This document shows positions 17,927 through 27,051 of a stretch of 64,000 nucleotides of DNA, piece by piece. The stretch comes from Bacteroidetes bacterium OLB12 (GTDB lineage Bacteria > Bacteroidota > Bacteroidia > Cytophagales > Cyclobacteriaceae). The translations under genes were made by a program, and so were the position numbers. The notes beneath the pieces are model-generated. The model was not told where the DNA came from, ran no database searches, and saw nothing but the letters and a program-made list of their open reading frames with translations. The DNA lies in contig LNFR01000009.1 of the NCBI GenBank assembly GCA_001567185.1, forward strand, positions 1-64,000, read 5' to 3'. The number at the start of each line of letters is the position of its first letter. Positions within the stretch are counted from its first letter, which is position 1.

Positions 17927-19207
17927 ATGAGATTTCTTGCTGTTATTTTTTTGCTCATGTTTATGTGGGCCTGTTCGCCACGTAGTTTTATTCTTAAACA
18001 AGTAACAAAATCAGAAGAGGAGTTGCACCACCATGTTGGGTTTGCGTTGTACGACCCACAGGATAAAAAGTTCCTGATTCAACACCAGTCCGACCAATAT
18101 TTTACACCGGCCTCGAACACAAAAATTTTTACTCTGTTTGCCAGCCTAAACCTGCTGGGCGATTCAGTAACAGCTTTTCGTTATCTGCCATTGGGCGATT
18201 CGTTGATTTTTTGGGGCATGGGCGATCCTTCGTTCCTATATAAAAACGCGTATCAATCGGGCAAAGCCTACCAGTTTCTGCAATCCTTTCCAGGTAAGCT
18301 TTACTTTGCTGCAACAAATTTTTATACCGAACCCCTGGGGCCGGGCTGGGCCTGGAGCGATTATGATTCGTACTATTCGGCCGAGCGTTCTGCTTTTCCT
18401 GTTTATGGCAACCTGGTGGAGGTGAAACGTGTGGGTGAAGAGTTTTCTACAACGCCTGCCTATTTTATGGAACACTTTACGGTTGCTAACCAACAGCGCA
18501 ATCGTGAAGAAGTAACCCGGGGCCTTGATGATAATCAACTCACTTATTTTACCGGGAAAAAATCTAATGGCGAATGGACAATTCCATTTCGCAGCACAAC
18601 CGATGTAGTGATTGATCTTTTGAGTGATACGCTTAAACGCGAAGTATTGGAAGCACCTATTTTGATTTCTGCGGAAGCGAAAACCCTTAAGAGTGTTCCG
18701 GTTGATAGCTTATACAAAGTTATGATGCAGGATAGCGATAACTTTATTGCAGAGCAATTGTTGCTGCAATGTGCTGCACTGGTAAGCGATTCGCTAAAGC
18801 CGGCCAATGCCATTAAGTATGTAACTGAAAAATGGCTGGCCGATTTGCCGGATAAGCCGCGTTGGGTGGACGGATCGGGGCTGTCGCGATTTAATTTGTT
18901 TACACCGCGATCTATTGTGGTACTTTGGGATAAAATCTATGCACTGGTGCCACAGGAAAGGCTCTTCAGTTTGTTAGCCGTTGGTGGCCAGAGCGGCACA
19001 ATTAAAAATTGGTATAAAAACGATACCCCCTATATTTTTGGCAAAACCGGCTCGTTAAATAACAACCATATTCTGAGTGGGTATTTACGTACCCGCACGG
19101 GCAGGATTCTTATCTTCAGCTTCATGAATAATAACTACCTTGCCCCAACAAACGAAGTGCGGAAACGCATGGAAGAAGTTTTACTAACAATTTATAACAA
19201 GTACTAA
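17927..19207 (+). CDS. D-alanyl-D-alanine carboxypeptidase/endopeptidase, S13 (PBP4) family
   Basis: This is a periplasmic penicillin-binding protein that trims or cleaves peptidoglycan peptides. It has all three catalytic motifs: SxxK as SNTK in FTPASNTKIFTLF (about residue 66), SxN as SDN in MMQDSDNFIAEQL (about 270), and KTG in FGKTGSLNN (about 367). The N-terminus MRFLAVIFLLMFMWAC gives a likely lipobox, so it may be a lipoprotein. At 426 aa it is slightly short for S13 enzymes because the insert domain is small. A GH3 enzyme gene follows 13 bp later, consistent with a shared cell-wall recycling role. Confidence 0.93.
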   Translation: MRFLAVIFLLMFMWACSPRSFILKQVTKSEEELHHHVGFALYDPQDKKFLIQHQSDQYFTPASNTKIFTLFASLNLLGDSVTAFRYLPLGDSLIFWGMGDPSFLYKNAYQSGKAYQFLQSFPGKLYFAATNFYTEPLGPGWAWSDYDSYYSAERSAFPVYGNLVEVKRVGEEFSTTPAYFMEHFTVANQQRNREEVTRGLDDNQLTYFTGKKSNGEWTIPFRSTTDVVIDLLSDTLKREVLEAPILISAEAKTLKSVPVDSLYKVMMQDSDNFIAEQLLLQCAALVSDSLKPANAIKYVTEKWLADLPDKPRWVDGSGLSRFNLFTPRSIVVLWDKIYALVPQERLFSLLAVGGQSGTIKNWYKNDTPYIFGKTGSLNNNHILSGYLRTRTGRILIFSFMNNNYLAPTNEVRKRMEEVLLTIYNKY

Positions 19208-19220
19208 TCGTAGTTTAAAA

Positions 19221-20348
19221 ATGAAGCACGTATTGCTATGGGTTTTGTGTGTTGGCTTTTTGTCGGCAGGGGCACAGGCGCCCGATTTACTGGATATTAA
19301 AATCGGGCAGATGATTTTGATTGGAATGCCCAAAGCCGAGGTTGACCCGCTGGTGCTCGATGAGATTAAGCGTGGAAAAGTTGGGGCGTTGATTTTTTTT
19401 GAAAAGAATATCCCCAACAAACCAAATGCATTTGCATCGGTAAAGAATATGACGTGGACCTATCAGAAAGCAGCATCTATTCCATTATTTATTTGCATTG
19501 ATCAGGAAGGAGGAAAAGTAAACCGTCTAAAAGAAAAATATGGGTTTACTAAATCGGTAACGGCCGCAGCGCTGGGTAAATCAAAATCGCTTGACTCCGT
19601 TCGGTTTTATGCCGATGCTACGGCTGCAACCCTGGCTGGCCTGGGCTTTAATGTAAACTTTGCGCCCGTAGTGGATCTGGCCATCACACAGAATACGGTT
19701 ATCTATAAGCCAGAGCGCGCCTATTCGGCCAACGAAGATACCGTGGCCATGATGGCGAAGGAAGTTGTAAAGATGCATCGCAAATATGGTGTGCTTACAG
19801 CGCTAAAACATTTTCCCGGCCACGGCAGCTCAAAAGAAGATACCCATTTTGGTGTAGCGGATGTTACCGGTTCCTGGACCGAACGCGAGTTAAAACCTTA
19901 TCAACTCTTGCTCGATTCCGGTTATGTAGATGCGGTTATGTCGGCACACATTGTAAATAAAAACCTTGATGCAAAAGGGTTGCCCGGAACACTATCGGCT
20001 GATATTCTGGATGGAATTTTGCGCAAGCGGTTAGGATTTAATGGAGTTGTGTTTTCAGACGATATGCAGATGCACGCCATCTCCAAAAACTTTGGATTGG
20101 AAGAGTCCATTCGATTGGCGATTAATGCCGGGGTTGATGTATTGTGTTTTTCAAACAATATTGCAGGTAGCGATGAACGCACCGTTGATAAGGTGCATGG
20201 CATTATCAGAAAGCTGGTTCAAAACGGACAAATCACTCCGGCACGAATTGATGAATCGTTTCAACGTATTATGCAACTAAAAGCACGGATGGGCAATCGC
20301 GATGTGGCTGCTTACAAGCGGAGATTGCCAAACTGCAGAATGCGTTGA
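19221..20348 (+). CDS. glycoside hydrolase family 3 (NagZ-like beta-N-acetylhexosaminidase)
   Basis: This is an exported GH3 TIM-barrel enzyme with signal peptide KHVLLWVLCVGFLSAGAQA. The NagZ-type signature KHFPGHGSSKEDTH carries the His-Asp acid/base dyad, and FSDDMQMHAI supplies the catalytic Asp nucleophile region. The likely substrate is GlcNAc-containing muropeptide, which fits the adjacent PBP4-type gene. The last 10 codons look wrong. If one G is restored at 20318/20319, the frame continues as EIAKLQNALKEQPKSEA, then a Pro- and Lys-rich tail to a TGA at 20459-20461. That TGA overlaps the next ATG. The intact gene is probably 19221-20461. Confidence 0.9.
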   Translation: MKHVLLWVLCVGFLSAGAQAPDLLDIKIGQMILIGMPKAEVDPLVLDEIKRGKVGALIFFEKNIPNKPNAFASVKNMTWTYQKAASIPLFICIDQEGGKVNRLKEKYGFTKSVTAAALGKSKSLDSVRFYADATAATLAGLGFNVNFAPVVDLAITQNTVIYKPERAYSANEDTVAMMAKEVVKMHRKYGVLTALKHFPGHGSSKEDTHFGVADVTGSWTERELKPYQLLLDSGYVDAVMSAHIVNKNLDAKGLPGTLSADILDGILRKRLGFNGVVFSDDMQMHAISKNFGLEESIRLAINAGVDVLCFSNNIAGSDERTVDKVHGIIRKLVQNGQITPARIDESFQRIMQLKARMGNRDVAAYKRRLPNCRMR

Positions 20349-20457
20349 AAGAGCAGCCAAAGTCTGAAGCGGTTGTTGTGCCTTCAGTACCTGCGCTTCC
20401 TGAAGCGCAACCCGAGCCAGAAAAGAAATCCAGGAAAAAATCTAAGCGCAAAACATC

Positions 20458-20694
20458 ATGAGTAAAAATGTTTTGGTAATAGGTCTTACGTTGCTGGTTT
20501 TTATAAGCCTGGGTTATGGATTTAGGCAACGAAAGGTGGCCACTGAAGCTGTTCAACAAAAGGAAGAATTGGAGAAGTTGGTCTCTGAACATCAGGCGCG
20601 CGCAGAGGCATATCAAAAAATGGCAGAGGTTGCGCAGCAAGAAGCGTTGGTTCAGCGTACAATTTGTGAAGAGCAATTGAAAAATTGTAAATAG
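20458..20694 (+). CDS. small membrane-anchored coiled-coil protein
   Basis: This 78-aa protein has one N-terminal membrane helix (VLVIGLTLLVFISLGYGF), then about 50 residues rich in Glu, Gln, Lys and Ala with heptad character, ending with two Cys (RTICEEQLKNC). No domain is recognised. Its ATG overlaps the stop of the frame-corrected GH3 gene in an ATGA arrangement, so the two are translationally coupled. It may tether or oligomerise near the GH3 enzyme. The gap to the next gene (20695-20787) holds nothing recognisable. Confidence 0.7.
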   Translation: MSKNVLVIGLTLLVFISLGYGFRQRKVATEAVQQKEELEKLVSEHQARAEAYQKMAEVAQQEALVQRTICEEQLKNCK

Positions 20695-20787
20695 GATGGT
20701 TATGAAAATGGTGCCAATTTGGTTTGCCTTAATGATAGAATGGTTCGCATTCATCTCTGAATCGGCATCGAAATCAAAAAACAAAAA

Positions 20788-21594
20788 ATGATGGGCTATA
20801 CAATTCACCCGGCTACTGCTTCCGAAGTACCTATTATTATTAGTGTGCCACATTGTGGTACGGCTTTTCCGGATGAATTGAAAAGCCAGTACAAACCCGC
20901 CTTGATCAAAGCCCCGGATGATACGGACTGGTTTGTACAAATTCTCTATGACTTTGCTCCGGCTATGGGCATTACCATGATTACCGCCAACTACAGCCGG
21001 TGGGTAATTGATCTTAACCGCGATCCGTACAGCAAACCATTATATAAAGATGGAAGAATCATAACACCGCTTTGTCCGGCTACCACATTTTTGGGTGAGA
21101 ATATTTATAAAGACGAACGGCAGGAAGTAGAACTGCCTGAAGTGAAACGCAGAAAAGAATTATACTATCAACCCTACCACGCCAAGCTGAAAGAACTGCT
21201 TGCCCAACGCAGACGAAAGTTTGGCAAAGTGTTGTTGTGGGATTGCCATTCCATCAAGCAACTTGTGCCTACTATCCACAAAGAAAAATTTCCAGATTTA
21301 ATTCTGGGCGATGCCGATGGCACTTCCGCTTCACCAGGTTTTATCGAAACCGCATTGAGCGTATTGGATCATAGCGGGTATTCGGTTGCGCACAATTATC
21401 CATTTAAAGGCGGATATATTACGCGCCATTATGGCAAGCCATTGAAAAACCGGCATGCCTTGCAATTGGAAATGACCAAAATCAATTACATGGATGATGC
21501 TGAAAAGAAATACGATAAAGTACGTGCTGAAAAAATCAGATCGGTATTGAAACAAGTATTTGAAAAATTAATTGAAGTGGTGAAGCAGGATTGA
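20788..21594 (+). CDS. hutG: N-formylglutamate amidohydrolase
   Basis: This 268-aa cytoplasmic hydrolase converts N-formyl-L-glutamate to glutamate and formate, the last step of the five-step histidine degradation route. Family motifs include VPHCGTAFP near the N-terminus, SRWVIDLNRDP, LLWDCHSIKQ with the metal-binding Asp/His, and the C-terminal KNRHALQLEMTK. The start is at ATG 20788; a second ATG follows directly. Its neighbour hutF makes the substrate, which supports the specific assignment over a generic FGase-family hydrolase. Confidence 0.92.
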   Translation: MMGYTIHPATASEVPIIISVPHCGTAFPDELKSQYKPALIKAPDDTDWFVQILYDFAPAMGITMITANYSRWVIDLNRDPYSKPLYKDGRIITPLCPATTFLGENIYKDERQEVELPEVKRRKELYYQPYHAKLKELLAQRRRKFGKVLLWDCHSIKQLVPTIHKEKFPDLILGDADGTSASPGFIETALSVLDHSGYSVAHNYPFKGGYITRHYGKPLKNRHALQLEMTKINYMDDAEKKYDKVRAEKIRSVLKQVFEKLIEVVKQD

Positions 21595-21709
21595 ACACTA
21601 AGTCCTGTGGAATCAAAGACCTTGATTTTGAGATGTTTGATTTAATCATGAACTTATCGTCAAACCCTTGGTTTGTATCCCCACAAACCTTCTTATGCTC
21701 AAATGGATG

Positions 21710-23080
21710 ATGTTAAAATACTTCTACTTCACCGCCCTTCTTCAAAAACACGGCTGGCTTGAATCGGCTTATGTGGGGGTGGATACCAACGGAGTTATTC
21801 AATATTTAGACTCAACGCCACCCGATTTTGCAATAGCGGTTGAATCAGTTCAAGGCTTAGCGTTGCCCGGTTTTCAAAACGCACATTCACATGCTTTTCA
21901 ATATGCCATGGCTGGCCTTGCCGAAAATCATCCGGCCGGTGTGGACGATGATTTCTGGACCTGGCGCGAAGCCATGTATCAATGCGCATTGGCCGTTGAT
22001 CCGGATCAGGCACAGGCCATAGCCGCCATGTTGTATGCCGAAATGGTTCGGGTTGGCTATACGCACGTGGCCGAGTTTCATTACCTGCATCATGACAAAG
22101 ACGGAAAGCCGTATTCGCAACTTGCCGAGATGGGATTGCGCATGGTGGAAGCAGCAAAGCAAGCGGGAATAAAAATTACGTTAATACCGGTATTTTATCA
22201 GAAGGGAGGTTTTGGTTTGGAACCTCAGCCCCGGCAGCGCAGATTTATTTCCAAAACAGTTGATGAATACTTTAAACTGTTTGAGGCTTCGGGCGAAGTT
22301 ATTAAGAATTATGCCGGAGCAAGCCTTGGATTTAGTGTGCACTCGCTGCGTGCGGTTGCCTTATCGGATATTATAACAACCTATCAGCAAGGGCCAAAAA
22401 ATTTGCCGTTCCATGTGCATGTGTCTGAACAAAAGAAAGAAGTTTTCGATTGCCTGGCACATTGCCAAAAGCGCCCCATGCAATGGTTGCTCGATAACCT
22501 GGAAGTAAACGACCGGTTTAATCTGGTGCATTCAACGCACCTAAATGACGAAGAGTTGAGTCGCCTTGCAAAATCGGGGGCCAGTGTAGTGTTATGTCCT
22601 TCTACCGAAGGCAATTTGGGCGATGGCATTTTCCGAATGAAGGAATATGTAAAGCTGGGTGGAAAATGGAACATTGGTACCGACAGTCATATCGGGTTAA
22701 ACCCGCTGGAAGAATTTCGTATGATTGATTACCGCCAGCGATTGGTTACCAACCATCGCAACACGTTTGAAGGAGATGCTGCGGCATACCTGGTAAACGA
22801 AGCAACAGTTTCCGGTCGAAAAGCAATGGGCGTTGTATCAAACAATCATTTTGAAATCGGGCAGCCGTTGGATGCAGTGGTGTATCAATCGGGTGCGCAT
22901 TTGGTTGCCAACACATCGCCAAAAAACAGATTAGCTACATTGGTTTATACAGGCGATACCAGCCGCATTGCCGGAACCTTGGTTAATGGCCGATGGGTGG
23001 TAAAAGATCAGCACCATCAAAATGGACATGCAATTAAACCCGCTTTCGCGAAAGCGATGCACGAGGTAAAAAACCGGTAA
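21710..23080 (+). CDS. hutF: formimidoylglutamate deiminase HutF
   Basis: This amidohydrolase-superfamily enzyme deaminates N-formimidoyl-glutamate to N-formylglutamate. Metal ligands are visible in LPGFQNAHSHAFQYAMAG (HxH, about residue 60), HVHVSEQKKE (His), and the Asp in WNIGTDSHIGLN. LVHSTHLNDEEL supplies another conserved His. The length from ATG 21710 is 456 aa, the family norm. ATGs at 21695 and 21707 are alternatives. With hutG it gives the two final steps of the HutF/HutG histidine pathway. hutH, hutU and hutI are not in the window. Confidence 0.93.
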   Translation: MLKYFYFTALLQKHGWLESAYVGVDTNGVIQYLDSTPPDFAIAVESVQGLALPGFQNAHSHAFQYAMAGLAENHPAGVDDDFWTWREAMYQCALAVDPDQAQAIAAMLYAEMVRVGYTHVAEFHYLHHDKDGKPYSQLAEMGLRMVEAAKQAGIKITLIPVFYQKGGFGLEPQPRQRRFISKTVDEYFKLFEASGEVIKNYAGASLGFSVHSLRAVALSDIITTYQQGPKNLPFHVHVSEQKKEVFDCLAHCQKRPMQWLLDNLEVNDRFNLVHSTHLNDEELSRLAKSGASVVLCPSTEGNLGDGIFRMKEYVKLGGKWNIGTDSHIGLNPLEEFRMIDYRQRLVTNHRNTFEGDAAAYLVNEATVSGRKAMGVVSNNHFEIGQPLDAVVYQSGAHLVANTSPKNRLATLVYTGDTSRIAGTLVNGRWVVKDQHHQNGHAIKPAFAKAMHEVKNR

Positions 23081-23180
23081 GGGGCTGCTGATGGCGAGAG
23101 GTTTTTAATGAGAAAATCAAACAGGGTACAACAGCCGGAAATTGTTGTATAATAGCGCATCGGAAGCTCAAGTAAACTTT

Positions 23181-24050
23181 ATGCCTCTCTATCAAGATAA
23201 ATGGCTCAGAATTGTTGCGTATCCCCTTCTTGCACTCGTCATCCGGCATTTTGGAGATATGACCCCGTGGGGAGAGTTGTTGAAGCGACCTTTATATTAT
23301 GCTGATTTGTTGTGGGATTTGATAATTGTGATGGTAAGCTGGGAGGCCAACCGTAAACTCATTATTTATCTCGATGACCACTACAGTTGGATTACTCAAA
23401 AATTTCAACGCATTGTAATTCAGTTTTTTGTGTCATTGATAATGACCTGTGTGATCGTTATTCCTATGATTTATTTATGGAATGAAGTGATAACCGATCA
23501 TGGAGGGTTCAATACAGCCAATTTAATGGTAAACGATTTTCCGCTTATAGTTATTTTCACCGGAATGATCCATTTGATTTATACAAGCATGTATTTTCAT
23601 AATTACTATCAGGCAGAAATAAGATCCTTGCAAGGTCAGGTTCGGGAATTGGAAACATTGATGGCTGGAGTGAGCCAACCCTCAGAGATATTAACACCAT
23701 CCGGTTATCGTGAATTACTGATTGTTAATCAAGGAGAAGCGTCCGTACCCATACATACTCATATCATAGCCTATATCTTTAAGAAAGCCGAAATCAGTTT
23801 CATAAAAACCTTCGATGGGAAGGAATACACTTCTTCATTATCCCTGGAAGCCCTGGAAGAATTGCTGGATCCTACCATATTCTTTCGTATCAACAGACAA
23901 ATGTTGGGCAACATCAAGTCCATCCGTCAGTTTAAGTCAGACAGTACGGGTAAATTAATGTTAACCCTGGAGCCGCCTGCAAAAGAAGAAGTGACGGTAA
24001 GTAAAAAGAAAGCCGCTGTGTTTCGGGAATGGATCGGCAGGAAGGTATAG
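23181..24050 (+). CDS. membrane-embedded LytTR transcriptional regulator
   Basis: This 289-aa protein has four predicted N-terminal membrane helices (up to about residue 145). A short coiled coil follows (YYQAEIRSLQGQVRELE), then a C-terminal LytTR DNA-binding domain (about 185-285). That domain shows IIAYIFKKAEISFIKTFDGKEY in two parts, then FFRINRQMLGNIKSI. There is no receiver domain, so DNA binding is probably controlled directly by the membrane part. I start at ATG 23181; the upstream TTG reading lacks support. It is convergent with the serine hydrolase operon, a likely target. Confidence 0.88.
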   Translation: MPLYQDKWLRIVAYPLLALVIRHFGDMTPWGELLKRPLYYADLLWDLIIVMVSWEANRKLIIYLDDHYSWITQKFQRIVIQFFVSLIMTCVIVIPMIYLWNEVITDHGGFNTANLMVNDFPLIVIFTGMIHLIYTSMYFHNYYQAEIRSLQGQVRELETLMAGVSQPSEILTPSGYRELLIVNQGEASVPIHTHIIAYIFKKAEISFIKTFDGKEYTSSLSLEALEELLDPTIFFRINRQMLGNIKSIRQFKSDSTGKLMLTLEPPAKEEVTVSKKKAAVFREWIGRKV

Positions 24051-24081
24051 TCCTGCCGATCTATTTAATTCCAGGGCCGGA

Positions 24082-25224
24082 TTATTTGATCAATTGACTC
24101 AACCAGCTCTTGTCTGAAAAATTGCCGTTATTTTTATAGAGCACGCTAATAGCCTCATTGTCTTCATACCAGAGAACATTTATCTCGAGACCAACCAGCG
24201 ACCCGTTGTGCCCATAAGCGGTACCGGCATCCGTTCGCCAAATCTCCAATCCCAATCCATACTCGCAATCAAATGAATTGCAATCGGGCAATTGAATAGT
24301 TTTCATTTGCGCTACGGTTGGCAGAGATACTAACGCTCCGGAAAATAATCCGCGCATAAATTTTCGCAAATCGTCTGCCGTACTTATCAATCCGCTTGCA
24401 GCACGATCACTCCCTTCGGCCCGGTCCCAGGTGGTAACATCTTGAAGTACCCCGTTACTGTACAGATCGACATACCCGCGGCTTACATTTTTGTCATCTC
24501 TTTTTTCAAGCCAGGTATCATTCATTCCTAAGGGAAGAAATATTTTTTCTTCCATTTCCCGCTGAATCGTATTGCCAGTAATTGTTTCGACTATTTTACC
24601 CAATATCCAGTAATTGGAGTTGCTGTAAGAATAGGCTGTACCCGGTTTGAAGCGCAGGTCTTTTCCATAAACGTATTCCTCCAATAGATTGTCGATGGTT
24701 TTGTTATACACACGCGAAGGATTATTTATAAGATCAGCTTGATATTGCAAACTCTCATTAAGAGGATCTACAATCCCGCTAAGATGGGCAAGTAAGTGGC
24801 GGATAGTTATTTCATTGGCCGAAGGAATATGACTATTCATAGAGGGAAGCACAGAAGCCAGTGTTGTTTCCAACGAGAGTTTTCCTTCTTCCACCAATTT
24901 CATGATTACCACTGCGGTAAACATCTTCGTTACACTGCCGGTGCGAACCAGGTTGTTGGTACGCAGATTAACTTGATATTCAAGATTGGATTTGCCCACC
25001 GCCCCAATCCAAAGTGTTTCCTGTGGTTTATCAATCAGCAAAATGCTGCCTGGTGCGCTTGTATTATTCTGGTAGGTAACCAGGCCATTCGTGTAAACCT
25101 GGTTTTTGGGATGGTCATCGAACCGTATATCTTCTGCATAGTCTGGCTTGATGTTTTCGATTTCCTGCACGCAAGCGGAAAGTAATAACAATACAATTTT
25201 TCCGGTCATCAGATTTTTCATCAT
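24082..25224 (-). CDS. serine hydrolase lipoprotein (class C beta-lactamase/PBP-like)
   Basis: This 380-aa exported serine hydrolase has a lipobox in LLLLSAC. The class C signature motifs are complete: SxxK as SVTK in RTGSVTKMFTAVV (about residue 98), YxN as YSN in AYSYSNSNYW, and an HxG-like triad HNG in AYGHNGSLVG. Such proteins include D-aminopeptidases, esterases and peptidoglycan enzymes; real beta-lactam hydrolysis is not implied. It follows the barrel-like gene by 4 bp, so the two form an operon facing the LytTR regulator. Confidence 0.9.
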   Translation of the reverse strand: MMKNLMTGKIVLLLLSACVQEIENIKPDYAEDIRFDDHPKNQVYTNGLVTYQNNTSAPGSILLIDKPQETLWIGAVGKSNLEYQVNLRTNNLVRTGSVTKMFTAVVIMKLVEEGKLSLETTLASVLPSMNSHIPSANEITIRHLLAHLSGIVDPLNESLQYQADLINNPSRVYNKTIDNLLEEYVYGKDLRFKPGTAYSYSNSNYWILGKIVETITGNTIQREMEEKIFLPLGMNDTWLEKRDDKNVSRGYVDLYSNGVLQDVTTWDRAEGSDRAASGLISTADDLRKFMRGLFSGALVSLPTVAQMKTIQLPDCNSFDCEYGLGLEIWRTDAGTAYGHNGSLVGLEINVLWYEDNEAISVLYKNNGNFSDKSWLSQLIK

Positions 25225-25228
25225 TCAA

Positions 25229-25807
25229 TCATTTTAAGTTAAGGCGAGTACCTACATGAAGCGTTTTATGCGGCAGGGCGGGTAGATCTTTAAAGCCAAA
25301 AGGCATTTCGCCAAACATTTCATACCGACTGAAAAGCGAAACGGAATTAAACCGATAGCCGGCTCCAATTCCCAACGTAGGCATAAAGCGCCCAAAGGTG
25401 TTTGAGATTTTTTCGAAATTATCCCCTGCTTTTTTGTATCGCGGTAATGCAGAGGTAACCAATAGAAAGCCGCCCCCCAGGGTGCCGTCCAGGAAAAAGT
25501 CTCCAAATAGTTTACGGTACCCTATTTCAGAGCTGAGATATAACCCGCTTTGAAAATCCTTATGGTAGTAATAACCGATGTTAAGAGTTTGTACAGTTTG
25601 ATGCCCGGTCTTATTGGCATAATAAAATTCCGTTCCAATCCGGATACCCAGGTTTGGGTTCTTGAAGAGGCCTTTGAAGTTGGGCAACCCCACGGATTCA
25701 GAAAATAGAGTTACTGTGATGGGAATAGATCTTCCATTGATTGATTCCTGTGCCCGGGTTGTTAAAAAATTTATGACCAGAAGACACATGACAAGAGATG
25801 CTTTCAT
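25229..25807 (-). CDS. putative outer-membrane beta-barrel protein
   Basis: This 192-aa exported protein has signal peptide KASLVMCLLVINFLTTRAQ. The mature part has alternating amphipathic strands with aromatic girdles (LNIGYYYHKDF, GLYLSSEIGYRKLFG, LGIGAGYRFNSVSLFSRYEMFG). It ends with the strand TLHVGTRLNLK, as expected for a small outer-membrane barrel. I do not recognise a specific family. It heads a two-gene operon with the serine hydrolase. The 188-bp upstream gap (25808-25995) contains a direct repeat described separately. Confidence 0.72.
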   Translation of the reverse strand: MKASLVMCLLVINFLTTRAQESINGRSIPITVTLFSESVGLPNFKGLFKNPNLGIRIGTEFYYANKTGHQTVQTLNIGYYYHKDFQSGLYLSSEIGYRKLFGDFFLDGTLGGGFLLVTSALPRYKKAGDNFEKISNTFGRFMPTLGIGAGYRFNSVSLFSRYEMFGEMPFGFKDLPALPHKTLHVGTRLNLK

Positions 25808-25914
25808 AAAACTTGAGCGTTGGTTACGCTCCCATTATACGGGCATGCGATTGTATGGGATCGGGTGCAGGTTGATCAGGAACCTATAAAACAGGTTAAT
25901 TTGGAAGGTTCAAC

Positions 25915-25944
25915 GGGTGAAGGGGAATAATTCGGGGGTGAAGG
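25915..25944. promoter_or_regulatory. pair of 9-bp direct repeats, possible LytTR operator
   Basis: Identical GGGTGAAGG units at 25915-25923 and 25936-25944 are separated by 12 bp, a two-helical-turn spacing typical of LytTR regulator sites. They lie about 110 bp upstream of the barrel/serine-hydrolase operon start. Confidence 0.3.
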
Positions 25945-25995
25945 AACCAGGGTTATTAATGTAAAGCGAGACGCCACAGGGCAGCGGTTAATCCA

Positions 25996-26913
25996 TTACG
26001 AATACCGGTTACGAAGCACGTCTTTCATATGCACATTAATGGCCCACTGGTCGGCAACGGGTTGCCGGGTATAGGGCAATGCTGGCATATAATCTATCGG
26101 CCCAAACTCGGTTAAGCATGTCATTTGTTTGCCGGCTTGTTTTTTTTCAGCAACTACTTTATCCCACCAGGCAAAGTGGGTTTTAAGTGCATGCTCCCAC
26201 TCGGGTGCGCGGGGGTCATTTACCTGCGGACCTTCGGGGTGACCAATGCGGGCATGGATATGATCGGTGCGACTTAATGCGAGATTAACAGCTTCCGCCT
26301 GATCGTCCAGGTAAGATTCGTGCACGTTACACCAATGGGAAATGTCAAGCGTTAATCGCAACCCCGGAACTCGCCTTAGTAATTCTTCTGTAACCGGCAC
26401 GGAGTATAGCCCTCTTCCGCGATGGGTTTCGTGATAAACCGGAACCCCACTTTGGGCTGAAACTTTAATGGAATGATTTATCAGTTTTTCTTTCTGATCG
26501 GCAGTAAAGTAATCTTTACCGCTATGGCAATTAAGGTATAACGGACGAGTGGCTGCAGCATCAGCCAGAAACTGATAGAACTGTGTTTCATGTTTCGAAA
26601 AATCTTTTTCGCCACTACCATACAGAAACCCGATTTTCAGATTGTGCCTGGTTAATGCTTCGAATAACTTCTTTCGTTCAGTTGCATCGCCCGGCCACCA
26701 AATTTCGCAGCCGTCATAACCGGCTGTTTTCGCTTTTGCACAAAACTCATCCCACGAACCGCTAAACCCCCAGTTTGTAGCTAGCACCAGCAACGAATAG
26801 CCTGCCTGAGCGGGTTGCGAAACAGGATGGGCAAATGCGTCTAATGAATTTAACATAAGGTTGGTTCCGGCTAAAGCCGTGGTGGTAATAAAATCTCTTC
26901 GGTTAATTTTCAT
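25996..26913 (-). CDS. Tat-exported sugar phosphate isomerase/epimerase-like TIM-barrel protein
   Basis: This 305-aa protein has a twin-arginine signal (MKINRRDFITTTALAG), so it is exported folded, probably with a metal bound. The mature part is an AP-endonuclease-2/xylose-isomerase-like TIM barrel. Candidate metal ligands are seen in YDGCEIWWPGD, VPVYHETHRGRG, RLTLDISHWCNVHE and DHIHARIGHPEGPQV, plus the late Glu in CLTEFGPIDYMP. The family includes epimerases and isomerases of sugars and cyclitols. The substrate is unknown and no sugar operon surrounds it. Confidence 0.87.
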   Translation of the reverse strand: MKINRRDFITTTALAGTNLMLNSLDAFAHPVSQPAQAGYSLLVLATNWGFSGSWDEFCAKAKTAGYDGCEIWWPGDATERKKLFEALTRHNLKIGFLYGSGEKDFSKHETQFYQFLADAAATRPLYLNCHSGKDYFTADQKEKLINHSIKVSAQSGVPVYHETHRGRGLYSVPVTEELLRRVPGLRLTLDISHWCNVHESYLDDQAEAVNLALSRTDHIHARIGHPEGPQVNDPRAPEWEHALKTHFAWWDKVVAEKKQAGKQMTCLTEFGPIDYMPALPYTRQPVADQWAINVHMKDVLRNRYS

Positions 26914-27051
26914 ACCAGGCGATTATTTTGTGAAGCACTATTCCACAACCTAAAATTCTCCAACGAATTTTTTCATCCCGGATGAAATATACCCATATTT
27001 TTCAAGACCAAATACATAACAAATTGCAGCGAGTATTATTATCAAATTCGC

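Noticed and set aside
20269-20940. Minus-strand frame of 223 codons
   Set aside because: It is antisense to the GH3 tail, the coupled coiled-coil gene and hutG, with low-complexity Phe/Leu content expected of a shadow.
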